A program made the translations under genes and the position numbers. Source: an uncultured Deferribacteres bacterium (GTDB taxonomy: Bacteria > Zhuqueibacterota > JdFR-76 > DREG01). Taken from it: a stretch of DNA of 42,105 nucleotides. The DNA is taken from the NCBI GenBank assembly GCA_913009825.1, contig CAJVYQ010000044.1:1-42105 (forward strand), written 5' to 3'. Shown in pieces: positions 17,301 to 23,941 of the stretch; position 1 is the stretch's first letter; every line of letters starts with the position of its first letter. Below the pieces are notes generated by a model. That model did not search any database, was not told the origin of the DNA, and saw only the letters and a list, made by a program, of their open reading frames with translations.

Positions 17301-17391
17301 TTCCACGCAGGCGCAATTGGATTTGGTTGAAAAACGGTTCATCGATACCAAAACAGAAGAAATATTTTCGCTGAATTTTGAGATAGAATAG
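14371..17391 (+). CDS. SNF2-family DNA helicase/translocase
   Basis: Large SWI2/SNF2 ATPase (1006 residues) expected to move along duplex DNA and remodel bound proteins. The first RecA lobe shows ADEVGLGKTIEAG (Lys72), LVPTSLAGQW, DEAH (168-171) and LTATPIQNN. The second lobe shows AVIFTTYIATQQ, ISTEAGAKGLNLQ (near 560), NYDLPWNPQRIEQRIGR and HRYGQ. An acidic insert (about residues 385-425, rich in Asp/Glu) separates the lobes. The C-terminal 300 residues hold a beta-rich part and a long coiled coil (about 880-995). The layout resembles RapA-like and defence-associated bacterial SNF2 proteins, but no DISARM or restriction partner is adjacent. Downstream, on the same strand, are an Mre11-like nuclease and a Rad50-like ATPase. 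A shared role is inference. Confidence 0.93.
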   Translation: METDHFYSLISSRMLRERLLLKRNPLDYQAYIETFRESLIDANPHQIEAVVFALEKLDNGGCILADEVGLGKTIEAGLIISQYRARRSFNILILVPTSLAGQWNSELRKLFQIPSTIFTSRDLRKFRKNGEDELFAEEGVYIMGREFASRLEKERLLRRKPWDLIIIDEAHEVFANIYRRFNARSGEYLLNSKSSATAGNLYYLLKKTPILLLTATPIQNNILELWGLASFILPEKNKNYLGKFNHFKELFIQNSELVLDRIPELKDRIGNFLIRNLRRNAQIFMKYKFTDRNCETLNFNMNRAEKALYDDISAYFERDDIFAYSAKGIIDMTNERFCGIRNLLKLSYRRALGSSFAALKLSLKGIIERLEAMKSGGHVDLETAVETDDPENDEDDKIAAGIDSNEDEWPKSEVQPVDTEGMNKEIEEVRSFIDRAEDIRETSKDKIIVHALQEVFSKPDKFYQKAVIFTTYIATQQHLMTILEANGFEDEILLFSGSARKSPRQKEILSTAIRIWEEEVGRSIPISERPAGNILARTALIHYFKTRKKILISTEAGAKGLNLQFCNVIINYDLPWNPQRIEQRIGRCHRYGQERDVLVINCINADNETEQRIYEILYNKFDLFKNVLGTGDDVLGTLSKAVNFEMRINDILNKFKTKEERLLWLQRFEEEINEETRRLKDKKLIQTRKLIDELDPHVTQRLKDIRDKLPDSFSQYDRDLLDFLHFYADYKQFSFEIQERKKEQIYFNFNGRDYYIGKRDEDKIINHEHITLNHELLENPLTEFRTNSLRLNANICFDYSTAPGKSAILKPYIKCSGKWHFTKIAFSGLEEEERLKDIMILNSDGGIRALNSDEINALKSVPFHLSDKGNGSIDDEEIEQNLNRFIEKTMHQIQNEQQPRIDKKIHNMEIELKDMEDYLRKAEQEMMKQIDEVDRKIKNTFNREEGKKLIKQKAALQSGLTKIRKDLLEFQNEFAELSTQAQLDLVEKRFIDTKTEEIFSLNFEIE

Positions 17392-17407
17392 GTGTAAAAA
17401 CAAAATA

Positions 17408-17428
17408 GCCGGCTAAACATCAGCCGGC
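17408..17428 (+). terminator. GC-rich hairpin after the SNF2 gene
   Basis: GCCGGCT and AGCCGGC form a perfect 7-base stem with a 7-base loop 17 bases after the SNF2 stop. A T-run is missing, so termination would be weak; it may instead stabilise the message end. Confidence 0.4.
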
Positions 17429-17536
17429 AGTGTTCAATTATTAATGGATTTTCTCACAATTGAGAAGTAAACAAGAACTTAATGAACAATAAAACACCTG
17501 ATTTAACGAGGTCTGAAATTAAAAAGGAGACATATT

Positions 17537-18112
17537 ATGAAAAATCACACAACTGTTATTTTCATTTTATCCATATTTTTTATAATTCTTTTTAACTGTT
17601 CTCCTAATCTTACTGATTTAGTTAAACAGTATCCTGTAATTTATAATACTCACAATGTCAAAGAAATAGTCTCATTATATGCCGATAATGCTGTTTTCGA
17701 AGTAGTTGGACAACTTTCGTTCACCGGGAAAAACCAAATACGCAACATTACAAAATATGACAGTGTTCTGAATATTAATATGACGATCAGCAATATTGAA
17801 ACACGTGGTGATACAGCGTTTTTCAATTTGACTGAAACGAATGACTGGTTAAAAACTGCCGATATTGGCGAAGCTCATTACAAGGCGAAATTTATTTTCC
17901 ACAATGGTTTAATTAAACACCTTCGGGCGGAAGCAATGCCGGAAACTCAACAGGCTTTTGGGAAAGTACTGACTCCTTTAATTGAGTGGGCAAAAGAGAA
18001 TAAGTCTGATGTGTTAGCCAAGATGATGCCTGAAGGAAAATTCGTTTATAACGCTGAAAATGCAAAAAGAACATTAGCTCTTTTGCGGGAATGGAAGAAT
18101 AGTATAAAGTAA
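17537..18112 (+). CDS. SnoaL-like (NTF2-fold) lipoprotein
   Basis: The 191-residue product begins with a lipoprotein signal (hydrophobic run, lipobox LFNC near residue 21). Residues about 25-140 follow the SnoaL/NTF2-like pattern: an opening helix (TDLVKQYPVIYNTHNVKEIV), then SLYADNAVFEVVG, GKNQIRN and a curved sheet (MTISNIETRGDTAFFNLTE, FIFHNGLIKHLRAE). The fold usually binds small ligands or is non-enzymatic; no catalytic residues can be assigned. Start ATG 17537 has AAGGAG 8 bases upstream, a good site. It lies between the SNF2 and nuclease genes, but its own ribosome site, 145-base upstream gap and envelope location argue against a shared function with them. Confidence 0.8.
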   Translation: MKNHTTVIFILSIFFIILFNCSPNLTDLVKQYPVIYNTHNVKEIVSLYADNAVFEVVGQLSFTGKNQIRNITKYDSVLNINMTISNIETRGDTAFFNLTETNDWLKTADIGEAHYKAKFIFHNGLIKHLRAEAMPETQQAFGKVLTPLIEWAKENKSDVLAKMMPEGKFVYNAENAKRTLALLREWKNSIK

Positions 18113-18188
18113 TTTTAATTTTCTTGCTGCACAATTCAATAATCAGCATACAAATAGCGACCGGGGTTTCAAATGAAAGCCGACCTAT

Positions 18189-18401
18189 TTGTATTTGTAC
18201 GAGAATATGCTCAGAAACCGCCTGTTTGAAGACGCGGTTAAACAAGCATGGATCGATGGAAAAATTTCCGCTAAAATTGCTCTGGCCTTCTTGGATGTAG
18301 GGGCGATGAATCAACGCATGTTGTTGAAAGCCAATCAAAGGAAACTTGAGCGAAGATTTCATACACAGTTGTCCGGTCCCTGGAAGATTACTAAAGGCTG
18401 A
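18189..18401 (+). CDS. Uncertain small ORF, unrecognised
   Basis: An open frame of at most 70 codons. It would start at TTG 18189 or more naturally at ATG 18207 (MLRNRLFEDAVKQAWIDGK). The sequence is helical, basic and protein-like (AKIALAFLDVGAMNQRMLLKANQRKLERRFH), and an in-frame stop at 18174 excludes extension. No ribosome site is evident and I recognise no family. It ends just before a mobile-element end at 18413-18424, so it may be the tail of a gene cut by an insertion. The rest of the gap 18113-18474 shows nothing else. Confidence 0.3.
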   Translation: MYLYENMLRNRLFEDAVKQAWIDGKISAKIALAFLDVGAMNQRMLLKANQRKLERRFHTQLSGPWKITKG

Positions 18402-18412
18402 TGTTCAGAGGG

Positions 18413-18424
18413 CTGAATAGTTAC
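18413..18424 (+). repeat. Solitary CTGAATAGTTAC element end
   Basis: An exact copy of the 12-base right end of the GTAACTATTCAG family. I find no matching left end within the preceding 400 bases, so this is either a remnant or the right end of a decayed element. Confidence 0.5.
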
Positions 18425-18474
18425 AAGTTTGTTCAAAGAAAAGAAAGAATCAAAACATTAACCGGAGAAATATT

Positions 18475-19638
18475 TTGATAGAATTTATTCACACAGCGGA
18501 TTGGCATCTTGGCAACAGCTTCAGCCATTTCTCGCCGGAGATGCGGAAAAAACTGAATGACGCGCGTTTCCTGACGGTTGAGTCTATTTTTATTTACGCA
18601 AAAAATAAAAATATACCGCTCATTCTTTGCGCCGGTGACAATATTGACAATGGTCAGTTGGCCGATCCTTCTCACCTTGATCGTTTAATCCGCATGGTTG
18701 CTAAATATCCCAACATCAAACTGATTCTCATCGCCGGAAACCATGATCCGCTGATGGCAAACAGTGTGTATTATCGTTATGATAAGAATCTGTTTCCCGA
18801 CAATTTCCATCTGGTGACGGACAATGAGGTTATCTCACTTCCGGATTCCGGCCTGGTCATTTTTGCCGGTTCAATCAAAGAGAAAAACGGCGATTATAAT
18901 CCGTTGAATTGGATCGATCCGGCGGATTTCGATGATAACCGGATTCATATCGGACTTGTCCACGGCAGCATTCGCAATGAACGGTTTGCCAACGATGCAT
19001 TTCCCATCGAGCCCGATTTTGCCATTCAAAAGAAGCTAAATTACCTGGCGTTGGGCGACTGGCATTCGTTCAATAAAATTAATGAACGCACCTATTATCC
19101 GGGAGTGCCGGAACCATTGCAGTTCGGTGACCAGGGCTACCCGCTGAGAGTAACCGTCGCAAAACCGGGCGCTGCACCCACGGTGGAAAAAATAACCGGT
19201 GTACAGCAATATTTCTGGTTGGAAATAGAAAAGACGATTTCCGATGATAATTTCCCGACTTTTCAGACAGAATTTTCTTCCATTGGTTTAAAAGAAATCA
19301 GGAAAATAAAATTGTCCGGTTTTTTAGCGCCCGGCAACTACAAAATATACAAAGACCTGCTGCGCCTGCATCGATCGCAATATTATTCGATCATCGATCA
19401 GGTCGGTATTCATCCCGATGATGAAGAATTATTGAAAATGGCTGACGGCAGTATGCGCGATTTGGTTAATCAATTGTTGGTTTTGAAAAAATCAAACGAG
19501 GAAATACCTGAGGATATTTTTAATCGCATCGTGCCGTTCAATCAGGAGAATGTAGAAAAAGCAGCAGAAAGTATCACAAGAGAGGAAATTCTGGATCGGG
19601 CACTATTGAAAATGTACCAAATGTTTGGCAGTCAATAA
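18475..19638 (+). CDS. Mre11/SbcD-like DNA repair metallophosphoesterase
   Basis: Predicted dimetal nuclease subunit acting with the Rad50-like ATPase downstream. The 387-residue protein carries the five phosphoesterase motifs in order: HTADWHLG (Asp9, His11), AGDNID (Asp55), AGNHD (Asn89-Asp91), LVHGS (His163) and LALGDWH (His197). The last motif reads GDWH rather than the GHIH of classic SbcD, as in YhaO-like members. A C-terminal cap domain follows from about residue 225, ending in helices that in this family bind the ATPase coiled coil. Start TTG 18475 is chosen because GGAG lies 8 bases upstream and the first motif begins 5 residues in. The gene begins 50 bases after a mobile-element end and 268 bases before the ATPase gene. 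Confidence 0.9.
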   Translation: MIEFIHTADWHLGNSFSHFSPEMRKKLNDARFLTVESIFIYAKNKNIPLILCAGDNIDNGQLADPSHLDRLIRMVAKYPNIKLILIAGNHDPLMANSVYYRYDKNLFPDNFHLVTDNEVISLPDSGLVIFAGSIKEKNGDYNPLNWIDPADFDDNRIHIGLVHGSIRNERFANDAFPIEPDFAIQKKLNYLALGDWHSFNKINERTYYPGVPEPLQFGDQGYPLRVTVAKPGAAPTVEKITGVQQYFWLEIEKTISDDNFPTFQTEFSSIGLKEIRKIKLSGFLAPGNYKIYKDLLRLHRSQYYSIIDQVGIHPDDEELLKMADGSMRDLVNQLLVLKKSNEEIPEDIFNRIVPFNQENVEKAAESITREEILDRALLKMYQMFGSQ

Positions 19639-19657
19639 TCGAGTATTATTTATGAGT

Positions 19658-19786
19658 TTGTTGATTTAATGCAAAAAACTTCCAAAGTTTTTGATCAATT
19701 CTGCGAAATGTGATTTATATTTTTGGAACATACAATATGTTGACAAACGCCCACGGGGAAACTTTGGAAGTTTAATTAATCAACAG
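19658..19786. repeat. 129-base inverted-repeat element between nuclease and ATPase genes
   Basis: AAACTTCCAAAGTTT-type arms lie near 19677-19691 and 19759-19773 as an exact or near-exact inverted pair. Outer TGTTGATT-type sequence extends the similarity to about 30 bases on each side. The rest of the 268-base gap (19639-19906) holds the ATPase ribosome site and nothing else that I recognise. Its position suggests insertion into a once shorter intergenic region. Confidence 0.6.
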
Positions 19787-19906
19787 AATCATTTATTAGA
19801 TGGAAGTGAATTATTTATCAATGGATTACACTCTTCATGATCTGCTACAATTTATAATAGTTCAAACAAGGATAATCGACTAAAATCGTTTTAAAGAGGA
19901 CAAAGA

Positions 19907-22759
19907 ATGATCATAGAAAAATTGTGCTTGGCATCCTGGAAGCATATTGGCAATCTGGAGTTATCCTTTGCCAACGGAATCAATCTTATTCACGGCCGCA
20001 ATGAAATTGGCAAATCGACAATTATCGATGCTATTCAAAAAGCGTTTTTGGGAAATGCCGCGGGAAGCGGGGGAGAATATAAAATTCTCAAGCCCTGGGG
20101 TACGGAAGTGCGGGCAAAAGTGGAGCTTGTTTTTGCCGGAAAGGATCAAAACAGGTACCGGATCGAAAAATCGTTTCCCAAAGGGGAAGCAAATCTTTAT
20201 CTGAACGAGATAAAAATAACAGAAAATGCAGCCAAAACACAGCAGGAGTTATTGCGGATTCTGGGGATTTCGGAAAAAACCGCAGGCTTGTTCCACCTGT
20301 TGTTCATCAACCAGGGTGAGACGCTGAACATTTTCAATAAAAAAGAGAATCCGTTGGACGAACACACACGGTCTTACATTAAGAATATCATCAAAGAGAC
20401 TGTGTTAAAAGAGATTCAGGAATTTGAAAATAACCTGAAAGAGCAGCGCAATCAAATTTTTACTTCCGGCGGCAAACCGAAAAAAAATTCTATCTATGCT
20501 CAACTTTTAGCTAAAGAGACGGAATTAAAAAGCCGGCTTGAACCGTTAAAAGAGAGGGAAAATCTCTTTGCCGAAAACCTGATCAAAATGGAAGGATATG
20601 AAAACCGGTTACTGGAAATACAGACTGTGGAGAAAAAACAGGATGCCTGCCTGCTGCAATTGCACGGCAAGAAGAAGCAGTTGGATATTTTTGAAAAGAA
20701 AAAATTAACGTTTGAACCGCTTAAAAAAAGCTATGAACAACTGCTGCGGGTTGAGCGGACAATCGATGAAATTGGTAAAAGATTGCCGGCGCTGTGGCAA
20801 ATGCGGCAAAAAAGTATGCAAAAATTAGCCGTAGAAATTACGGAACTGGAAAAAGAGCAGGGAAATATCCAACAGTTAGTGAAACAGTTGCGGAAAAAGA
20901 AACGGGTTTTTGAACAACTATCCGAATTGAAACAAAAATATTTCACTATCAAAAACCGGTTTCTGCAACTGAAATCTTTGCAGGCGCAGATGGAGGAAAA
21001 CAGAAAGAAACTTCCGGAATTGTTCGCTGTGAACAGAGAAATGCTGCAACGGGAGGGAGAAAAAATATCGCAAAAAATAGAAGATTATAAAGCCAAGTGT
21101 TCGGAGTTGGCGGAACAGATTGAAAAACTGAAAAAGCAGGCTGCGGCTGCGGAACCGGTGTTTTCCCTGCACTGCAAAATTTCACCGGTAAAGGACAGGG
21201 AAATTAACTTTCAATTGAAGACAGATGACAGTGATGAAAAAACATATAGTACAAAATCCGATCTGGAATTTAAAGATTTTCGCCGGATGAAACTGGATTA
21301 CCAATCGGAATTTTCTCTGGAAGTTACCGGATCTGCGCAGGATAAAGAAACGGAAGACGGAAAATCCGGTAAAAAAAACGCCGGCGCAGTGATGTTAAAT
21401 CAATCAAAGAACGATTATAAGAAATTGATTCAAAATCTAACACACAAAAAAATGGAAATAGATGAAAATCTGGAAAAATTACAAAAATCTGCAGCAGCAA
21501 ATTTAGGAAAAAGCGTCATTCCTGAAGGGCTGGTGATCGATGAGAGCAAGTTGAAGAAGTCGCCCGATTATTGGCATGAAACATTACTAAGAACGTTACA
21601 GACCTTCAAAACCAATAAAAAACAGATGCAGAGCTTGTTACAAGAGCGCACCTTTTCTTCGGTTGAAAAAGAGTATACTAAAATCGAAACAGATCTGAAG
21701 CAGCTTACAGGCGAATTTAGTGAAACGGAACCGGTTCAAATTACAGAAATCAAAGATGAAAATATCGACAAAGAGGTGCGCAAGGAACACGCTTTGATCT
21801 TAAAGTTGCAGGAAAAACAGAGCGACCGAAATAACCTGCAAAATATTGAACTGGAAACGGAATTTGAACCTTCCGCAGAAATTTCCGGTGTGAAAGTGAA
21901 CCAATCCCCGCAAGCGATCCGGGATGAAATACAGCAACTCACGACAAGATTAACGGAACTCAAAAATCAAAAAAATCAATTGATGCAGGAAAAAAGCGCT
22001 GAAGAATTTAAACAAAACTATTTTTCGCAAAAAGATGAGCTGCATACTTTATTAGGAGAATTAGATCAGATTGAACCGCAGCATATCCACAGTTTGCAGG
22101 ATTTGCAAAAAGAGATTGACTCTGTCACTATATCTATAAAAAACAGCGCGGCACAGAAGCTTGAGATCGAAAAACAAAAAGCGGAAATTTCCGGTGAAAT
22201 GAAAGAGTACGGATCCTTTATCGAAAATCTACAAAATACCGAATATGAATACCAAACTACACTGAACGAGTTGAAACCGGAATTGACGGATATTTTTGCC
22301 ACGGAATGGCTGCTGAAACTGGTGGATGAGGAAAAGGAAAAATCACAACGGGAAATATTCCGCCCGCTGCAAAACCGGGTGATGGAGGCGTTCGGCAAAC
22401 TTACGACAGATCGTTACCGGGTGCAAATCGACAATGAATTGAATCTGAATATTGCCGCCAAATCTTTAACCGGGGAATATTTAAACGGAATGAATCAATC
22501 TTTGTCCTTCGGCACAAAAGAGCAGTTATCTTTTTTAGTACGTCTGGCCATTGCGGAACAGCTCTCTAAAAAAGAACCGCAGGTGATGATTTTGGATGAC
22601 TCGTTTGTCAATTCGGATTATTTTCGCCTTGCGCAAATGATGGAGATCATGCGGGAAAAATCGAATAATATCCAGTTTCTAGTATTCACCTGCAAAACAG
22701 AAGAGTTCAAAAAATACCGAAATGGTATTCATTTCATTGATCTGGAAAAGCTGCTGTAG
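19907..22759 (+). CDS. Rad50/SbcC-like SMC-type ATPase without zinc hook
   Basis: Large ABC-type ATPase (950 residues) with a split head and long coiled coils, expected to partner the Mre11-like protein upstream. The N-terminal head has LASWKHIGNLELSF and Walker A HGRNEIGKST (Lys36). The C-terminal head has signature LSFGTKEQLSF (near 866) and Walker B MILDDS (Asp897-Asp898). Coils run at about residues 170-415 and 500-800. Between them, instead of a CxxC zinc hook, is a stretch of about 80 residues with beta-like alternation and charged turns (about 415-495). None of the cysteines is paired as CxxC. This resembles the YhaN-like branch more than SbcC or Rad50. Start ATG 19907 has AGAGGA 6 bases upstream. 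Confidence 0.9.
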   Translation: MIIEKLCLASWKHIGNLELSFANGINLIHGRNEIGKSTIIDAIQKAFLGNAAGSGGEYKILKPWGTEVRAKVELVFAGKDQNRYRIEKSFPKGEANLYLNEIKITENAAKTQQELLRILGISEKTAGLFHLLFINQGETLNIFNKKENPLDEHTRSYIKNIIKETVLKEIQEFENNLKEQRNQIFTSGGKPKKNSIYAQLLAKETELKSRLEPLKERENLFAENLIKMEGYENRLLEIQTVEKKQDACLLQLHGKKKQLDIFEKKKLTFEPLKKSYEQLLRVERTIDEIGKRLPALWQMRQKSMQKLAVEITELEKEQGNIQQLVKQLRKKKRVFEQLSELKQKYFTIKNRFLQLKSLQAQMEENRKKLPELFAVNREMLQREGEKISQKIEDYKAKCSELAEQIEKLKKQAAAAEPVFSLHCKISPVKDREINFQLKTDDSDEKTYSTKSDLEFKDFRRMKLDYQSEFSLEVTGSAQDKETEDGKSGKKNAGAVMLNQSKNDYKKLIQNLTHKKMEIDENLEKLQKSAAANLGKSVIPEGLVIDESKLKKSPDYWHETLLRTLQTFKTNKKQMQSLLQERTFSSVEKEYTKIETDLKQLTGEFSETEPVQITEIKDENIDKEVRKEHALILKLQEKQSDRNNLQNIELETEFEPSAEISGVKVNQSPQAIRDEIQQLTTRLTELKNQKNQLMQEKSAEEFKQNYFSQKDELHTLLGELDQIEPQHIHSLQDLQKEIDSVTISIKNSAAQKLEIEKQKAEISGEMKEYGSFIENLQNTEYEYQTTLNELKPELTDIFATEWLLKLVDEEKEKSQREIFRPLQNRVMEAFGKLTTDRYRVQIDNELNLNIAAKSLTGEYLNGMNQSLSFGTKEQLSFLVRLAIAEQLSKKEPQVMILDDSFVNSDYFRLAQMMEIMREKSNNIQFLVFTCKTEEFKKYRNGIHFIDLEKLL

Positions 22760-22908
22760 AAAAATGAAAAAACCCCTTGGGTAGTTGTTTTAAGCTGAGA
22801 ATCGTTCAATTTAGGTTAAAATAACCTGCGGAAAGGTTTTCGGACTTAATCAACAGAGTCGTTCATGATCCTGTGAAAAAGAAACATTCCGGTTAAAATA
22901 AAAGATTT

Positions 22909-22968
22909 AGCCACAGAAATAAGATTTCACAGAAATTAAAATCAGAAAAATACCTCTGTGGCTTTTTT
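22909..22968 (+). terminator. Terminator-like hairpin after the ATPase gene
   Basis: AGCCACAG (22909-22916) pairs with CTGTGGCT (22955-22962) around a 38-base loop and is followed by a T-run. The loop holds a second CACAG repeat. It could terminate the ATPase transcript 150 bases after its stop. The AGCCACAGAAAT part also resembles a dispersed intergenic repeat. The rest of 22760-23099 shows no gene. Confidence 0.5.
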
Positions 22969-23099
22969 AAGCGTAATGCTGAAGTGAACTTCAGGACGGT
23001 ATCCGGGACTCCTGTTCTGAATTAAAAGCAGGGCCGTGTAGTTATGTGCTATGCAGCTTTGAAAACATGCGGATGTTGAAAAAGACTCATAAAAAAACC

Positions 23100-23128
23100 T
23101 TGCATCCCGTGCAATTATTTTTTATATT
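23100..23128 (+). promoter_or_regulatory. Sigma70-type promoter for the tRNA cluster
   Basis: TTGCAT (23100-23105), a 17-base spacer and TATATT (23123-23128) lie with a start predicted about 15 bases before tRNA-Gly. The tRNA-Arg and thrS promoters have the same spacing. Confidence 0.65.
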
Positions 23129-23150
23129 TTTCAAGTTTTGAAACACCATT

Positions 23151-23222
23151 GCGGGAGTAGCTCAGTGGTAGAGCTTCTCGTTGCCAACGAGAAGGTCGCG
23201 GGTTCAAGTCCCGTCTCCCGCT
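23151..23222 (+). tRNA. tRNA-Gly (anticodon GCC)
   Basis: The acceptor GCGGGAG pairs with CTCCCGC and the discriminator is T. The anticodon stem TCTCG/CGAGA holds loop TTGCCAA (GCC, reading GGC and GGT). The T-arm GCGGG-TTCAAGT-CCCGT is normal. CCA is not encoded. First of four tandem tRNA genes. Confidence 0.97.
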
Positions 23223-23224
23223 CA

Positions 23225-23264
23225 AAGGAAGGGCAGGTTTTTTTTGCAAGCTTTGCCCTTCCTT
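23225..23264 (+). other. Stable hairpin between tRNA-Gly and tRNA-Cys
   Basis: AAGGAAGGGCA and TGCCCTTCCTT are perfect 11-base arms around a loop containing eight T residues. It could be a processing or attenuating hairpin within the tRNA transcript. No T-run follows the right arm, so full termination is unlikely. Confidence 0.5.
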
Positions 23265-23269
23265 GTTTT

Positions 23270-23342
23270 GGCGGCGTAGCCAAGTGGCTAAGGCGACGGT
23301 CTGCAAAACCGTTATTCAGCGGTTCGAATCCGCTCGCCGCCT
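23270..23342 (+). tRNA. tRNA-Cys (anticodon GCA)
   Basis: The acceptor GGCGGCG pairs with CGCCGCC. The anticodon stem ACGGT/ACCGT holds loop CTGCAAA, giving GCA. The discriminator T is usual for tRNA-Cys. CCA is not encoded. Confidence 0.97.
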
Positions 23343-23352
23343 CAAACTAAAT

Positions 23353-23437
23353 GCCGAGGTGGCGGAATTGGTAGACGCACAGGACTTAAAATCCTGTGTC
23401 CTCTTAGGGCGTGCCGGTTCGATTCCGGCCCTCGGTA
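23353..23437 (+). tRNA. tRNA-Leu (anticodon TAA)
   Basis: An 85-base class II tRNA with a long variable arm (TGTCCTCTTAGGGCGT region). The anticodon stem CAGGA/TCCTG holds loop CTTAAAA, giving TAA for TTA/TTG codons. The acceptor GCCGAGG pairs with CCTCGGT, with a G-T first pair. The discriminator is A, as expected for Leu. Confidence 0.97.
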
Positions 23438-23444
23438 CTTTTCC

Positions 23445-23518
23445 GGGCGATTAGCTCAGGTGGTTAGAGTACTTGCTTGACATGCAAGGGGTCACTGGTT
23501 CAAGTCCAGTATCGCCCA
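23445..23518 (+). tRNA. tRNA-Val (anticodon GAC)
   Basis: The acceptor GGGCGAT pairs with ATCGCCC. The anticodon stem CTTGC/GCAAG holds loop TTGACAT, giving GAC. The discriminator is A. Last of the four-gene cluster; a terminator follows at once. Confidence 0.97.
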
Positions 23519-23521
23519 CTG

Positions 23522-23559
23522 AAAAAGCCATGCCGAAATATCGGGATGGCTTTTGTTTT
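23522..23559 (+). terminator. Intrinsic terminator of the tRNA cluster
   Basis: AAAAGCCAT (23523-23531) pairs with ATGGCTTTT (23546-23554), with an inner CCG/CGG extension, and is followed by GTTTTA. It sits 4 bases after tRNA-Val. The remaining 300 bases to thrS hold the thrS promoter and no gene. Confidence 0.8.
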
Positions 23560-23842
23560 ATCTCTGCTCTTTTAATGTTAAAAGCGATGTTCAAAGTCGC
23601 TCTGGTTTTTTTATAATTTCCTGGGGATGAAATTCGAGCCGGAGAAAGATGTTTTATCATTCATTTATAGCTGGTCTCCGGGATATAAAAAAGCAGAGCA
23701 GGGATGCGTTGTTTTGTGTGAATAAAAAGATAAACAGGATTTGAAACATTTTCATTCCCACCTGAAATTCCGGTTTTAGCGAAAAGGCAAGAAAAAACTT
23801 CACTATCGGTAGAAATATCAATATCTTAATCAGTTATTTCGC

Positions 23843-23871
23843 TTGCTTTTTTAAGAAAAATTACTTATAAT
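23843..23871 (+). promoter_or_regulatory. Sigma70-type promoter of the thrS operon
   Basis: TTGCTT (23843-23848), 17 bases, then the consensus TATAAT (23866-23871). The start would be near 23878, giving a 64-base leader. I see no T-box or threonine operator in that leader. Confidence 0.75.
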
Positions 23872-23941
23872 TAGTGCGTTTATCTCGGAAATAAAGTGTT
23901 GTTTTTGAAATGTGTCATTCAAAAATATTAAAAAGAGAATA

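Noticed and set aside
14371-17391. DISARM system around the SNF2 gene
   Set aside because: No DrmA, DrmB, DrmC or methyltransferase gene is adjacent.
23138-23454. Open frames across the tRNA cluster
   Set aside because: They are chance readings of four clear tRNA genes.
23872-23941. T-box or threonine operator in the thrS leader
   Set aside because: The leader is only about 64 bases with no T-box motif or tRNA-like stem.
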